Shown: positions 46,525-60,268, numbered from the stretch's first letter. The stretch is DNA of 64,000 bases from Coleophoma eucalyptorum (GCA_026120035.1 JALRME010000068.1:1-64000), one strand, 5' to 3'. A program made the numbers and translations. The notes: generated by a model not told the origin, from the sequence alone.

Positions 46525-47724
46525 CTACGCAGCTACCCTGGCTTGCTCAACACCAGCGCTTTCGTACGTGATTGCATGACCATGAGCTACACCCAAGCTC
46601 TTGACTATAGCTACAAATTTCGGATCCAGCACAGGGCCAGACCCATCTACGTCACTATCAAATTTCTCATGGAACAGACGCATGCGAGCAGCTTGATAAT
46701 CACCAAAGGTAGCATCAACATTCTTCTCGTCGTGCGTGAATTTCCCTTCTGGGCCTCTCTTCAAGAACTTCAGTGGCGCATCTACTTCCCATATCAGGAT
46801 GTCTATTCTAGACCAGTGAAAGGGGGGGGGGGTAGCACTGACCTGCATTTGCATTCACAAAATACGCCATGCTATATCGATCCTGATCATACATCGAGGA
46901 CTTCCGAGCTACACGATGCAGGGTACTCTTCAGTGCACCATCACTCCACAGCGCTAGCCCATCCCCAATATTCACAATCATAGCCCCTTCCACCACAGAC
47001 ACAGGGACGAAATCCTGCGAGTCAGGGCTCTTGACTTCCAACCCTGCCGACTTGGTGAACAGAAGCGTCATGGTGCCCCAATCTGTGTGCTCTCCCAGAG
47101 AGGGAAAGCTTGACTCCGGCTTTGAAGATAGAGCTGGGTAGCGCATCAACCGCAGGACGTTCCCAGGCATTTTGGCAGGGTCATGCGCTGTGAAGAAGTA
47201 GGCTGGTGGTAGGGACATGGCGCTTGCGAAGGAGGTCAGCAGTTTGGTTGATAGCAGATGGCAGCGAGCTCGGAAGGCCTCGATCTTCTCTCGCCGTGCA
47301 TGCGTCCACCAGCTTGAGAGGTTGCTTGCGGTCAGGTTGGAGTCGGCGACGTCGCCGAATACGCAGCCTTCCTGGATGCCGATTCTTTGTAAGATCACTT
47401 TTGTCAGTTCCCTTGCAATTACGTTCTTGGATAGCATTTCGGCACTTGGAGTCTGAATAAAGAGGTTCCTCGCGTTACTTACACGGACTCCTTATGATCA
47501 TACCCTACCTGAGCGGTATTCATCCACTTCTCCTCCTTGACCTCCTTCGGCTGACTAAAGAAGCCCTTGGAGAGCTCAAATATCTCGTCAATCTCTTCCT
47601 GTGGGATTCCATGGCCGGTCAATATCAGGAATCCCCATTTGCTCGCTGCGCCAAAGAGCTCTGCCGACAACCGATCAGGGTCGGATGCAAAGAGGCTTAA
47701 ATCCACGATTGGTATTCCGGCCAT
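46525..47724 (-). CDS. 2-oxoglutarate/Fe(II) oxygenase (isopenicillin-N-synthase-like family)
   Basis: Three exons (47724-47483, 47384-46843, 46784-46525) give 347 aa. The N-terminus IPIVDLSLFASDP and GFLILTGHGIPQEEIDE match the DIOX_N region. The double-stranded beta-helix core holds the iron triad HTDWG (H-x-D) and a distal His in STLHRVARKS, and a 2OG-binding Arg-x-Ser in DRYSMAYF. The C-terminal part (KFLKRGPEGKF, GDYQAARMRLFHEKF) is family-typical. It hydroxylates or otherwise oxidises a small substrate using iron, oxygen and 2-oxoglutarate; the substrate is unknown. Intron 2 contains an 11-base G run on the plus strand (46822-46832). No biosynthetic neighbours are seen, so a housekeeping or catabolic role is as likely as secondary metabolism. 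Confidence 0.88.
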
Positions 47725-48657
47725 CTTGAACAGCTAGTGTTTTCTTGCGTCTATGTGAATGACGACTGGGATGGTCAGAAGCAAGATGTCAATGAGTCTT
47801 GTTGAGTAAGCTACGACGAAAGCTCTCCGCACAGAATTCGTCCCCTGCAATGCACGTCAGTAAGTGGAGTTCCAAAGCATCTAGCCATGCTATGCTATGC
47901 CATGCAGCACATATCGTTAAACTATACTGACTAGTTTTTGGGTATCAAATCAAGTCTCGGATTCCCCAGAACATACAAAATCGGCACTCCTAGGTTAAAG
48001 CAAGATGTTCCGATGGCTTACAGACTTTTGACAATAGCGAAACCCGAGCAACTAAGCAGAGAGCAGTGACGAATAAAGTGGAGAGTACCTAATATACGGA
48101 TGGCTCTTCGATGATTTCCTGCCTTTCTGTTCTGTAAGCTTTTACTTGAGCGATTGGGACGTTGTTCGAAGCACGGCACGGCTGGGCCGCATGCTGTCGC
48201 TACCTATATTGTAACTTGATCATGCCATAAGCGAGTTTGAGTTGGTCTCCCACTTCCGATGGACGTCGGCCGAGATATCTTATCTCTATCCGTCCCAGGT
48301 ACCAGGAGTGCTCAGGTTGTTGAGGTGTGCAATCACTGACCGCTTTCACTGTGTACATACGACTTTGAACTAACGCTCTGGAATCAATGGAAATAATTTA
48401 GTAATCGATGCCCTATCTTCTAGAATGGCTTCGTAATTGTAAGGGATTTCGTACATAGGTCAAACAACTTCTAGTCTGGAATCTGATTTGTGCCTCTGAG
48501 TTGCATTTTAGTCCTAGATCTAGTCTATATATCTTATAAAAGTACAAGGTTGCCTACGTCGGCACGGGTACTCCTGTGCTATATGCCACGCCCAGCCGCG
48601 GAGCCCAAGATCTAGTATTATGCCTCCCAAAGTCGCTTCTGCGCTTACGAAGTGTAT
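47725..48657. other. Intergenic region
   Basis: A 933-bp stretch upstream of the 2OG oxygenase start and downstream of BRF1, both minus-strand. Only short frames occur. No RNA gene is seen. Confidence 0.55.
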
Positions 48658-51006
48658 TTACTCATAATCTTCGTAATCATCCACACCAAAATTGTCATCC
48701 GGATCCTGGTCCGCAAAGGGATCAATATCGCCTTGCTCAGGATCTTCCTCATACTCCTCATCCTCTTCGATCTCATCATCGCCAAATTCGTTCGGAATAT
48801 GTCGCTTCTCTGGATCTGCGGTTCCAACCTCTTCGTCATCATCCGCCTGCTCACTGACTGTTGGAGCTGCAGATCCTTCTCGAGAATCAGACGCCATGCT
48901 TGGTGCACGACTGGTAACTTGACTCGTCGCCGCACTTCCTGGGCCGACTTTGTTCTTGAACATTGAATTGATAGCGTCGTAGTTGATCTTCTTGGACCAC
49001 GTCCGCATTTTCACCATGTTCTTTGCGGCTTCCGCAGGGGATTCGGCCACAGATGCACCTTCTCCAATTCTGGGCTTCTTCTTCCGTCTCCGTGTAGCTT
49101 TGGGCGGGTCTAGTTCTGCACGCTTCTTGTCTAGAAGTTTCTTCTGTTGTTCACGCAGCCACACCTTGTTCTCATTGACCCAGATCTTCTCCTTCTTTGC
49201 CACTTCCTCGGGTGCTAACAAACAGTTTTTAACTTCGGGGTCATCGGCGAATTCGTCTTCACCAATGTGAACATCCATATTCACAGGCTTTGAGGAGACC
49301 AATAACATATGGGTAGTGACCTTCTTAGCAGCCCTGGCGTATTCTGCGGCATGCTCCTTTGTGTTCGGGTCGTTGATCATTTCACTAATCTGATCCTCAA
49401 GCTCATTCTCATCGTGCAACCAAGCTTCGGGTACTTCCAGACGTTTACCGTTTGACGACGAGGGTTCTCTGTTCTCTGCAGCCTCCTCATCCAGAGCGAC
49501 ATCTCCATATTCCTTTGCCAATTGTTCTTCCGTGATTGATGCAAGTTCTTGTACTTCGTCTAAAAGTGCCGGATCAATGGGTATATCGCCATTTACTGAT
49601 TGCCGGGATGCCTCGTCTGAGCCCTCGCGCGATGGTAGAACTCCTTCCGGCTCAGCTGGTGTAAGCATTCCGGATTCAATTGATCCGACCTGCTGTGGGG
49701 GATTAGGGATAGTAAATCCATCAGCGTCTTTTCTAACTTCTGACGGCTGTGTTGGTGGTGGGGAAACTAAATGCCCATTTGCATCACGTTGTCGTTTGTT
49801 GCTGCCTTCGGCATCATCTTCTTCGGCATCCTCATCTTCAGCAGCCGCACCTCTCTTCCGCTTCTTCGATTTCTTATTCTTCAGGAATTCTTCAGACTTT
49901 TGGTAGAAGGATGGAGGATCATGGGCTGATTCCAAGAATTCGTTGTTGATGAACTCGTCAACTGTAAGTGCACTACTGGGAGTCAATTTGAATTCTTCCA
50001 ATCGCTTCTGGATAGTGTTGGTGGTGACTTTGACGATATATACGACTTCGGTGACAGTTCGACGGAAGTTGTTCATGCGAGCAGCCAAAATGAGACAAGC
50101 ACCGCAAACACCGGAAGGTCGTCGACCCATTACCATCCAATCCAAGCTCATACGTTGAACCATTCGGATAGCATCAGTGGCAACCTTTTCAGTCATGTCG
50201 CCAAACTCGAGTCTAGCAGCGAATCTGAAGATCAAGTCCTCGGGAATAATGGGCATGATCCCATCCGCAGCAAAGGAAATTGTCTTGTGCAAAGCCTTGA
50301 AGCAATGTCCGAGCTTGAAGACGTTGACCTATAAGTGTTAGCAAAGTTAGGAACAGAGTAAAGGACAGATGAGTTACTTGAAGTCTATCGGCAAAATCGA
50401 TGAGCATGACCTTACACGGTTTCTCCTTACGACAAGCAGAATAGAGGCAGACTGCTCCAACCATGTCCAAGCGACGACCCTGGATGAAATTGTGCATGGC
50501 ACAAACCTTGAAGATTTGCACAGCACTGGTCACGATGGGTTCTGGAATTTCCATCTGAGACCCCATATTTTGAATTTCATGTTTGCCTATTCTCTGTTAG
50601 CTTTGCCGCAGCGAAAAACTTGAACTGCCATACCTTGTCGGATTGTTGCCTCTTTAGACTCTCCTGCATTGCCACCGGCCCTACGGAAAGCAGGTCCCAA
50701 ACTCTTTGCTGCACCTTGATCGGCACTGACAAAACTACCTTGGACGACGGCAGCACCACTTGAACTCTCACCAAATTGAACTTCGGAAACGATGTTGGAA
50801 TCATCAACAACCGTACCACAGTTATGACAGATGCCATCTTCGATCTTGGGAGTTTCACAATGCTTGTTTGGACAAAGTCGAGCCTTGGGCTTAGCCATAG
50901 CAGCTTTCTGGCCGCCTCGAATGACAGGGGGGGCATTTACAATGGGCCGCATATTTTTGAGAGGATTCGGCTTCCTAGGCGGTGCTGGCTTGGGTCGAGG
51001 AGGCAT
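48658..51006 (-). CDS. BRF1: TFIIIB subunit BRF1 (RNA polymerase III initiation factor)
   Basis: Three exons (51006-50634, 50586-50378, 50328-48658) give 750 aa. The N-terminal zinc ribbon ARLCPNKHCETPKIEDGICHNCGTVVDD (cysteines about residues 45-67) is followed by two TFIIB-like cyclin folds; conserved stretches include AVCLYSACRKEKPCKVMLID, GHCFKALHKTISF and RPSGVCGACLILAARMNNF. The C-terminal half is acidic and low complexity, but keeps the BRF homology blocks CLLAPEEVAKKEKIWVNENK and SKKINYDAINSMF, which bind TBP and Bdp1. In yeast, Brf1 recruits RNA polymerase III to tRNA and 5S genes. Length is near that of other fungal BRF1 proteins. Expected site of action is the nucleus. The Met at 51006 is the start that precedes the zinc ribbon by about 45 Pro-rich residues. 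Confidence 0.95.
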
Positions 51007-52065
51007 GGTGAAGGGTGACTGGGAGCCCCGCGGAGCCCCACGACAGCTAACTTGTGAGCAACGTCTTGAATGATGGCGACAGCAACAACGATGCTGAGAT
51101 GGTGATCGGGGAGCTGTCCCAGCGAACAGCGCGTCCCGTGATTGGATGGACGGAGAGGGAAGGATGGATGAGAAAAGTGTGCACTGAGGGTGGTGTTGGA
51201 TGTGGAGATGGTGAAGCTGGAACAAAACGAGGTGCGGAGTGGGGAAGCGATGGAATGGCTCAAGTGTGAGCAGGCGGGTTTATGACTGATGTGCGCGCCG
51301 GGCCCCGTCAGCCAGCCAGCCGCGTCCAGTTTTGGCGAGACTTTTTCTTTTGTGCGAGCGAGCGAGGCCGAAAAGATCTCTGCCCGTTGCGCTGCGGGGC
51401 TGCAGTCAAGATCAGCCACAGACGAGGCCACAAGCGAGAGAAAGCGATTTGCCCTCTTTGGGCGCAGGGCAGGATTGGGAGGGGGGAGGGGGGACGGGGG
51501 ACGGGGGAAGAGAGCAAGAATAGGACAGGAGTCTTAATGCCTTAATGCTCACTGTCTATATTCGGGCACTCGAAGGAAGTCGTTGCAGCCTGAGAGCTTA
51601 TTATGTCGTCGTCTCTACTATACCCACTGCAAAAGATACTTTGAGCTAGGAAGAACCAGTAGTTGCTCGTCCACGTGATCAGCCATGGCTGTCTTCTGCT
51701 AAGATCTGTCATTAGACTTGATACTTCCAATCGGTATCTCTTAATGTCTCTCTCTCTTGATCCAAGCGCATTCGTTTGACCTACATGACCCCTATGAGCG
51801 GAACTACGGGTTAAAAATGTGCGTATTGCTTCTTTGCTCATCTTAAAACCAGCATCAAACTCAGCACCGAAGTTAATGCTGCCACTTTCACCGCCTACAC
51901 TAGCGTCTTTTCAACACGGCAAAATGCCTGCTCGAGATTTTTTTGTATACCGCTCGCGCGATAAAAACAACAGGGCCTGCACAGCTGCAAACATCCACTC
52001 GCCTTTCTGCACATCCATCTTTCCCTTGTCTCTACTCTCTTTGCCTCTACCTCTATACTACAATC
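51007..52065. other. GC-rich divergent promoter region of BRF1 and PRMT1
   Basis: About 1.1 kb between BRF1 (-) and the arginine methyltransferase (+). It is GC-rich between about 51,000 and 51,520 and holds a run of guanine tracts on the plus strand at 51,477-51,507 that could form a G-quadruplex. Overlapping frames on both strands are compositional artefacts. Towards 52,065 there is a pyrimidine-rich leader. Confidence 0.6.
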
Positions 52066-53357
<1,292 letters not shown>

Positions 53358-53914
53358 TGTATTGACGACATGAAATGAAAGATCATGGGGAGCGGATGGG
53401 TGTCTTCGCGGCTGAGAGCGCAGGCCCTGGAATTCTTTTGCTTTCGAAGGATATGTCATGCTACCTCGGCGCGGGCTTTTTCTGTGCGGCGTTGAAATTT
53501 GGGCATCGTAGATCTGGGACAAAGATGCATAGCGAATGGGAATTGTTGTCTAGAGAAGCTTCTGCAAGGTTTTATTTTGCATTGTGACCAAATATGATAC
53601 CATCAATTCTCTCAGGACCTGGAATCTCCGAGCGCAACTTAAGAGGCGTCCTCCTTGCTTGTCATCAGGTGATTATGCGTTCTGTTCGCGCCCGTCGCGT
53701 AGAATGCAGAGTCATGATGTCAGAGTGTCATCGAATTCCACTATGTTGTTGAATAGTGACGACAAGTCAATGCGGAGTGCTCACATGCATCTCAAACAGA
53801 GTCTATAATTGGCGAGTAGGTAAGTTAAAAGCAAGTGCTTCTTTCGCAACCAGCCACATCACTTGCCTCGCAATTCCTCTATATACCAAATAACCACCTT
53901 CACAACTCTGTTAC
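53358..53914. other. Intergenic region
   Basis: A 557-bp stretch between two plus-strand genes, holding the PRMT 3' region and the promoter of the NTF2-like gene. Nothing else is recognised. Confidence 0.6.
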
Positions 53915-54898
53915 ATGCGTTCTTCAATTCTCCAACTATCTGCCTCAAGCTTCAGAACTTGCACTTCACGCACAGCAAAACAACCCCTCCCCAGCTTCAG
54001 ACCCCTCCGCAGCATGTCTTCCGGCACTCCCTCCGAGACAGCAGGCCTACAAAAGCAAGCTGAGAACAGCACTCCCTCTATGAGCGAGCTGGGCATCGAG
54101 AACACCAACATCAACACCGCCGCGGGGGTGAATCTGTCACCCCAGCAAAAAGTCCTAGTGGGCAGCGTGCTAGATGTAAGTTCTGCAACTCCCGAGGGCC
54201 ACCCAAACCAAACTTCCACAATTGGAAAAAGGAGAGGAGGAAAAAAAAATAAAATTAATAATCTAATGGAAAACCCCTCCTTAGCTCTTCGCTGGGCGTC
54301 CCTCGCTCAAGAAACTCCAGCTTTGGGCCGATGACGCGCAGTTCAATGACCCGATCACGCACGCCACGGGACGCAAGCAGTACGAGGCGCAGTGGTACGG
54401 GCTAGTCGCCGCCTTCTCAGAGATCGAGCGGCTATCGCACAGCGTGGTGTCGGCGGGGAACCCGATTGCCATGGACATGAAGACGCGGTACAAGGTCAAG
54501 GGCGTTGGGATGGAGAAGGTGATTGAGAGCCGGATCAACATCCACGTCGATGAGACGAACGGCCAGATCAAGATGGTGGAGGATCGCTGGGATAATGAGT
54601 TGCCGGACGGCGCTTTTGCAAAGGTATGTGCTGGGAAGCTCTTGGATGTTAGGTGGTGGGCCGAGTATTGGTTCCATGTGGGCTGGTGGGCCTGGAGTTG
54701 GGTTTGGTGGTCGTGGCCGTGGTTGGTAAGTGCTGCCACGGCCTATTATTGTTGTTTTACGAGCTATCTTTGTTATACGAGCTCTTTTTACTAACCTCAT
54801 GGCTGCTTCAGGCTTTTAGAAATGCAAATTCGGTCGTGGTGCCGGCTTTTGTGTCGGTACCCAAGAATGAGGAAGAGGATCAGAAGAAGGGGTTGTAA
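53915..54898 (+). CDS. NTF2-like/SnoaL-like protein with mitochondrial-type leader
   Basis: Three exons (53915-54175, 54285-54623, 54812-54898) give 228 aa. The N-terminus (RSSILQLSASSFRTCTSRTA...RPLRSMSS) is basic and Ser/Arg-rich without acids, as in a mitochondrial presequence. The folded part starts near LDLFAGRPSLKKLQLW and has DDAQFNDPITHATGRKQYEAQWYG and ESRINIHVDETNGQIKMVEDRW, a pattern of the NTF2/SnoaL cone fold with an internal cavity. The C-terminus ends PAFVSVPKNEEEDQKKGL. No catalytic residue can be assigned. Function is unknown; related fungal proteins are conserved hypothetical ones. Intron 2, at 188 nt, is longer than usual. Organelle targeting is inferred from composition. 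Confidence 0.82.
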
Positions 54899-55181
54899 TA
54901 GATTGTGTGATCGATATTATGTACGATAGTCGGATAGAGAAACTGAGACGGAAATTCTGCATGACGTCTTGTGCCCCAAATGTGAAGGTACCACTAATAA
55001 CCAGAAGAATGATATTTATAAAACTTGCAAACCGTTCTGCCATCATATCCTCTTGGACGATGCCGAAAGACTTTGCATTTTTCTGCATACAGGTATATAG
55101 ACAGAATCACTTCCTCGCATGCTCTTAATCTGCTTTAGGATATCACTAGCTAGTTAACTAAATTCCCACGCAATAAACCCC
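54899..55181. other. Short intergenic, convergent 3' ends
   Basis: A 283-bp gap between the NTF2-like gene (+) and the ChAPs gene (-). Nothing recognised. Confidence 0.6.
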
Positions 55182-57538
55182 CTAACCCTCCGTACCGCTG
55201 CTTCTGAAAGCTGCACATAGCGCCGCATAGTGGTGAGTCAGGTCCAAAACGTTCTGTGGTAGGCTGGTTGCCTGAATGATGCTCCTGACCTTCACTGCTC
55301 CCTCGTCCTCAATCAAGGTCCGGATCGTGTATAGTAGCTCTGGCGAGAATTCAGAGTACCATCTGTACTGCCAAGTAACAAGACGAATCACTGCTGCGAC
55401 TATTTCTCTTGTGTTCTTCTCCTTTTCGAACTCGCCCAGAATGCCAGTCAAAGCCTTAGGGCTGAAGCGGATGCCGAGGCAGGCTCTGTATGCCTCAGCT
55501 GCTTCCTGTGGGTGATGCAGGCGATCAGCTAAAGCACCAAGGATCTCCCATTCTTCCGCTGATTTCTTGTACTGCATTGACTGAGCACGGTATTGTGCCA
55601 TCTCAGTGCGCCAGATTGTGTAAATACGAAGATCTTCATATAGAACCATGAACAAGCTGTCAAGCCATCTCTCGCAAAGTCTCTTGTTGTTGAAGCGAGC
55701 CAAAGACTCCTCTGTAGCCTCAGCCTGTGGATGTTAGCAACTCGCCCAAAACGCCAATAGCAACACCTACATCTTCACCGCCTCCTAAAACTTCCTCCGG
55801 TGTAACCGTGTGCTCTGGCTTCTCCAATGATCGATCAATTACAGAGCCTCTTACTCCATTCTCCGCGACGAGTGTAGGCGCTGTTGAACTGTGGCCATTG
55901 GTACTGGCATCGTCGTCTTCGTGCTCATCACCGTTCCCGTTCACTGGGGGACCTGGACTGCCTCTCAGCACGTCGGTACTTGGATTACGCTCATGGACTT
56001 GTTCACCTTGAGGGGTTGGCTGCTTCTCACTTCTATACTCTTCCTCCATCACAAATACATTGCTTCGTATTTTGAGCAGTTGATCCCAACCAATTTTCGC
56101 CGTCATCTCGGTCAGGATACTGTATGCATGCTTGAAGGTACCCTTGTACTGGGCAGCTCGGAGGTTCAGTAAGGTCGGATGAACCTGTTCCCCATACCTC
56201 GATTCTGGTTCGCTATCGATCTCGTCTAATCGTGTCTCAGGTAGTGTGGGGAGATGGATTTCTCGAGGTTCTGGCATAATCGGGGCATCCTTGTCTTGAT
56301 ATGTAAACATGGGACAAGAATTCAAGGTTGTCAATGCATTTTCCCAATCCTCCTTCGCGACATATACCTCTGCCAGTCTCGCCCACGTCCCGAATTCGCT
56401 TGGAGCTGCGATTGTGCTTCGGTCAGCGCAGCCAAGAGACATGCGGAGCCTTTCATCTTTGAATTCTGGGGTAGAGGGATTGAACGCTTTCTTCTTAAGA
56501 AATTCTGCTTGGGTGTCCAACATGGTGTAGTCCATGGGGGATTGCTTAACTGCATCATGAAGGACTCTGATCGCCTGAACTTCTTCATTTCCCATAAACA
56601 GTACCTTGGCAAGCAAGGATGAGACCTCAACGTTTCGAGTTCGCAGCTTCTCGAAAAGGTTAACACCAGAAGCAAAGCGACCAGTCGTGGCGAAATATTT
56701 AAGGAGTCCTGTTGTCAGGTGGTTCGAGACGTTATTTGGAACTTGCACAACGGAATCCGAACCCAATTGCCAACCTATTATCGTCAGCAAAATCTCCAAT
56801 CCCGTCCACACTCGGGATTACCTCTGAAGAAAAGCGTCTCGGCAGCCTGAAGAAATCTATGTTCTGTTTCTGTGTTTGTAACCGGATTGAACCTGCGCAC
56901 GCCCATAATCTTTCTAATTGTCTCTCCGCTGCCATCGTCCGCATATGAGTATGCGCGAAGCACACTACACAGATATGTTTCCAGCCATAGCTCGTCGGAG
57001 GCAACGCGCTTGTCACCTCTTTCATCTATACAATAGCTATCCACGCTTCCAGGAATCGTAACGTGTACGCGCATATCGAGTCGCGAGAAGGCATTGTAAC
57101 AGCTATCCAAATTAGCAGATTATCTCCAATTCAGTCGTCGCAGACTCACCAGTAGAGTCCCTCCACAATCTTTGTAGTAGATTGGCTGTTCTCTTTGTAG
57201 GTCAAGGTATTGATATAAGCTGCTAAGCTCGCAGATGATGATGCGTCGACTCCGGTAACATGATGATATACACCAATCTAGAAAGTCCCATCAGCATCCT
57301 ATAGACCCCAACGCCTCATCAATTCCTCGTACCTGCTTGCCAGGATTCCTTGGTGCTTGCTTGATCAATTGAACCAAATCTGGAGGACCAAGTTCCCGTA
57401 GCGCTGGTAGGACTTCGGTTCGTGCATCAGTGGACTCGTGTAGGATTTCTTCCGTGAGCTCTGGGACAGCCGGCGCCTGTAAATGACCTTAATTAATTGC
57501 ACACAGAACGACGTTCCAGTTGTTGAGCATACCACCAT
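55182..57538 (-). CDS. ChAPs family protein (exomer cargo adaptor, Bch1/Bud7/Chs6-like)
   Basis: Six exons (57538-57533, 57476-57333, 57277-57150, 57102-56822, 56774-55771, 55724-55182) give about 701 aa. The first exon is only 6 nt (ATG GTG). Recognisable blocks are LRELGPPDLVQLIKQAPRNPG, IGVYHHVTGVDASSSASLA, VLRAYSYADDGSGETIRKI and WQLGSDSVVQVPNNVSNHL, followed by TPR-like helices such as FATTGRFASGVNLFEKL. A Pro/Ser/Asp-rich linker lies around residues 430-500. ChAPs proteins form exomer with Chs5 and Arf1 at the trans-Golgi network and carry cargo such as chitin synthase Chs3 to the plasma membrane in yeast. Yeast has four paralogs and filamentous fungi usually one or two, so no yeast symbol is given. 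Confidence 0.92.
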
Positions 57539-59654
57539 GTTTAGCACTTGGAGCTATAGTTGCTGCGCCAAAGTCCTATAGTCGGCAGACACCTTGCGTG
57601 TATGATCGGGTATCAAAAGTCATGCGCTATAGTTGAAGGATTGTAGCTGAATTGGCGACAAATGGGATGTTGTGGTTGATTCTCGAGCTGTCTGGTGCTG
57701 TCGTGTCCCGTTCATCAAATCGCAGACGCCAGCTGGGCGCCTTATCAGTCACGTGTATGGGCGCTAAAGGCTCCGCCAAAATCTCCACTCTGGAGTTCTC
57801 ACAAATGGATACTCCATCATTATGACTTATGGGTACAATCATAATTGCACTTTTACGAATTCTTCTATTGAATAAAATGTACCTTAGAAGTCTATGTTAT
57901 CCCCTCCTACTTCAAAATACCAAGGTCGAAGCACCTATACCGCCAGGATGTGATTTGATAGGCGAGACTGGACGAGCATATGTATGCTGAATTTCTAGAT
58001 CGTGCCGTCCAAGAATTAAGGGAAACAACAGCGGTCTGGGGCTTGGCAGCAATAGATTTGAGTGTTGCAAGATGAAGGTTGTTCATCTTCGGTACGATTC
58101 AGGTACGGAAGATGTCATACTCTTAAGCGAGCTACCTTGTTCAACATGAAGCTCATGTCTTTGCTTTTGAAGTTGCGTAAAGGTGGCATTTGCGACTATG
58201 GACAAAAAAATGACAAAATTAAATTGTTGAAAGACATGTAATTCAGAATTGTTCACACCTGCAGGATCACGGAACGACTGCTGATATTTGCAGAAAGCTT
58301 GTTTATGAAGCCATGTCTCGCTTGCATGTAAGGTACGACATGCTTGACCATGAGCCCTCTATAGTGGAAATGGGTTCTTTAGATCCTTAAGAGAATTCCT
58401 TAAATTTACATTTGATTCTACTGTGTTATGCGCGATGTAAAATGTAGATAGGGCAATATCAAGTAGAAGCCATTCCTTTCAACTTCTGGTTCGGTCTGTG
58501 TTCGCGCTTGAGGGGTATTTGAGCCAGCCCAACAAGATTTGCTAAGCGTTTGAAGTACAGTGCCGAGAGCGCGTAGCAGCAAGCTGTCATTGCGAAAGAA
58601 TATCGAAGGGAAATAGTAGTGTGGCAGACAAAAAATCGAGTGGAGCATGTCGTGCAACAATGACAGGTTACATAAGCCTGTATGGTCAGCACCCGGCAGT
58701 TTATATGCTGTTCACCTGACCCAAGTTCCCGGTTGACAGCTTGCATGGTAAACGATTGATGAAACAAATCTCTTTAATTGAATACCGCGATCTAAAGAAG
58801 CACGGCATATTAAGAGTTGGCACTTGGAGGGCCTAAGTGTGCAAAATCCTGTAGCCTTGTAAATCAACCTCTAGTACTTTGACGCCGTGGGGCCTGATAC
58901 TACAGGAAACTGCAAATTCTCCTAAAGGTATTCATATCATCCAGCGAGTCATTTGAAAGTGCACCTCTGACGTAGTCCCCAAGAAATTAGGCCCATAAAT
59001 AACAGCCCCGAAAAAGTACGAACATAAAAAAAAAAAAAGTGACAGGTGATCGATCAAGCAGGTTCTGTGCGTCACTTCGTGGAGACAGATAAGTAAGGCT
59101 GCAAGAGTCTCGACCACTGCCGTAATCTTCTAGCCCATCCACTGTTCTCTTGTATCTGTACAGTTCTTTCACCCGCCCGGGAAAAATCATAATTTCATTA
59201 ATATGAAACAGGCACCAAATAGCCAGAGCGGGCCGTCGGGACCATACAATACCTGGAAACAACACAACTACCGCAGTGATTTGCTCAAGCTGGGACAGCT
59301 ATTGAGTCTTAATTTATTGCGTTTGCCTAGATGGATGAAGGGGAAAAAGCTTGACTGGATGATCGTGGAACTTGCGGAGACAGATCGTCAAGCGTATGAA
59401 GGAGGCCAGGATCTGGCTGGCTGAACTGAGTGACACTGATGGCTGTTTGTTGTATAATGGAAACTGGGGAATAGAGCAGGTTTTTGGACGAGAATATTGA
59501 TTTGATGATGCTATGAACTGGGATGAAAAGATGGAGAAGCGATGAGGGGAGAGGGGTATATAAGGACCATGAAGACAAGAGGTAACCACATAGCTTTCCT
59601 CCATACATCCATTCAGCCCTTAAACGTTTAACAATAGTTCATATCATAATCATC
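57539..59654. other. Gene-poor intergenic region
   Basis: About 2.1 kb upstream of the ChAPs gene and the GH45 gene. It contains an A13 tract at 59,026-59,038 and only short frames. The right end holds the GH45 promoter. Confidence 0.55.
59557..59563 (+). promoter_or_regulatory. Putative TATA box of the GH45 endoglucanase gene
   Basis: TATATAA lies 98 nt upstream of the ATG at 59655. A CTGGGG element at 59464-59469 on the plus strand fits the CreA/Cre1 repressor consensus SYGGRG, as expected for a cellulase gene. Both calls are motif-based and unproven. Confidence 0.5.
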
Positions 59655-60268
59655 ATGAAGACATCTTCAATCTTTGTTGGCCTTGCAACTGTAGTCTCGT
59701 CTGCACTTGCGTTATCGGGCAAAGCTACCACTACGGTATATTCCCTCACCCAAACCAACCATCAAGCATACTGAATCCAGCAGCGTTATTATGATGGCCA
59801 AGAGGGAGCTTGTGGATGTGGTGGTACCAGTGGGATGTTCTCATGGCAGGTATGTATTTACATCTGAACATACCTACGCATTCGGCTAATTGTGTTCAGA
59901 GCGGAATAGCGTCAGGCGTTTATACAGCTGCTGCATCGCAGGCAATTTACGACACATCTGGCTCAAGCTGGTGTGGTAGTGGATGTGGACAATGCTATAC
60001 CTTGACCTCGACGGGTTCTTCACCCAGTGGCCAAGGAACCGGAGGCGCTAGCGGACAATCCATCACCATCATGGTCACCAACCTCTGTCCAAACAATGGC
60101 AATGCTCAGTGGTGCCCTGCCGTTGGTGGCACCAATGACTACGGATACAGCTACCACTTCGACATCATGGCCTCAAGCGAAGTGTTCGGGGACAATGTTA
60201 TCGTGGACTTCGAGAGCGTGTCTTGTCCAACAACCGCGACAACTGATTATGCGCAATGCAGCTGTTAG
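59655..60268 (+). CDS. GH45 endoglucanase, EGV/Cel45A-like, without CBM
   Basis: Three exons (59655-59735, 59781-59849, 59900-60268) encode 172 aa. A signal peptide MKTSSIFVGLATVVSSALA precedes the core. TTTQRYYDGQEGACGCGG, SSWCGSGCGQCYTLTSTG and SITIMVTNLCPNNGNAQWCP match the six-stranded double-psi beta-barrel fold of Trichoderma EGV. YSYHFDIMASSEVFGDNV carries the HFD aspartate used as general acid in GH45. The cysteine pattern (EGACGC, WCGSGCGQC, LCP, WCP, C-terminal CSC) is that of disulphide-rich secreted enzymes. The T. reesei enzyme ends in a cellulose-binding module; here the protein stops at QCSC and has none. It cleaves internal beta-1,4 bonds of cellulose or glucomannan. Confidence 0.92.

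Noticed and set aside
46495..46983. Plus-strand 162-codon frame opposite the 2OG oxygenase
   Set aside because: It is antisense to a well-supported gene with catalytic motifs and has no recognisable content.
51054..51545. Several open frames on both strands in the GC-rich promoter
   Set aside because: High GC gives few stops; the frames overlap each other and resemble no protein.
54281..54800. Minus-strand frames opposite the NTF2-like gene
   Set aside because: They mirror exon 2 of a gene with consistent splice sites and a recognisable fold; they show only His/Pro/Ser-rich composition.
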